This document shows positions 35,838-35,891 of a stretch of 35,891 nucleotides of DNA, piece after piece. The notes beneath the pieces are model-generated. The model made no database searches. It saw only the letters and a list, made by a program, of their open reading frames with translations, and was not told the DNA's origin. This DNA comes from Eubacteriales Family XIII. Incertae Sedis bacterium (GTDB lineage Bacteria > Bacillota > Clostridia > Peptostreptococcales > Anaerovoracaceae), in NCBI GenBank assembly GCA_031290135.1, contig JAITOE010000146.1, positions 1 through 35,891 of the forward strand, in the 5' to 3' direction. The translations under genes and the position numbers were made by a program. Every line of letters begins with the position of its first letter. Within the stretch, counting starts at the first letter, position 1.

Positions 35838-35891
35838 GCTGAAAATACGCAAAGGCTGAACCCGTCACGACATCGCTGAGCGCCTCGCCGT

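Overview
The window looks like chromosome of an anaerobic, Gram-positive-type bacterium (Firmicutes, most likely a Clostridia lineage) with fairly high GC. The reasons are S-layer homology (SLH) anchors, cohesin/dockerin modules, strong AGGAGG-type ribosome binding sites, a gap-pgk-tpi-eno block next to rpoN, and a DUF3791/DUF3990 locus. No rRNA or tRNA is present, so genus is not assignable from what I can see.

Region 1 (1-21247, all minus strand, transcribed leftwards) is twelve consecutive genes for exported or membrane proteins. From upstream to downstream they are: a GLUG-repeat/dockerin protein; a 1308-residue protein joining a sulfite-oxidase-fold-like (SUOX-like) domain, GLUG repeats, a purple-acid-phosphatase-type metallophosphatase and a dockerin; a SUOX-like/chitobiase-C-like/Shr-HID-like/dockerin protein; a multi-cohesin scaffoldin with its own dockerin; two cohesin-type proteins with three SLH repeats each; a SUOX-like/HID-like/SLH protein; a SUOX-like/SLH protein; a SUOX-like protein with a C-terminal membrane anchor; a MotA/TolQ/ExbB proton-channel protein; its DUF2149 partner; and a SUOX-like lipoprotein cut by the window edge. 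Together they read as a cellulosome-style surface assembly with no glycoside hydrolase. In place of enzymes for polysaccharide it carries repeated SUOX-fold and Shr-HID-like modules, and it ends in an energised inner-membrane pair. Uptake of a tetrapyrrole or other cofactor is my favoured but unproven role.

Region 2 (21248-24432) is a 483-bp AT-rich divergent promoter region followed by a plus-strand pair: a Crp/Fnr-family regulator and a hybrid sensor histidine kinase. They sit back to back with the surface cluster and are candidates to control it.

Region 3 (24467-31370) is a minus-strand housekeeping block: SEC-C protein, rpoN, gap, pgk, tpiA and eno. It is bracketed by two inverted, nearly identical 127-bp copies of a dispersed repeat. 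No phosphoglycerate mutase is present. Region 4 (31376-33527, minus) holds homoserine dehydrogenase without an ACT domain and a three-gene DUF3791-DUF3990-small protein locus resembling a toxin-antitoxin or ADP-ribosyltransferase-like module.

Region 5 (33717-35891) has trmL on the plus strand, a racemase gene truncated by a remnant of an IS21-family element with its 22-bp-spaced terminal repeats, and a stand-alone LytTR regulator with a clear promoter and terminator.

A dispersed palindromic repeat (core like CGTCATTGCGAGGAGCGAAG) occupies most intergenic gaps, and one copy has expanded into a tandem array of about ten units at 15421-15690.
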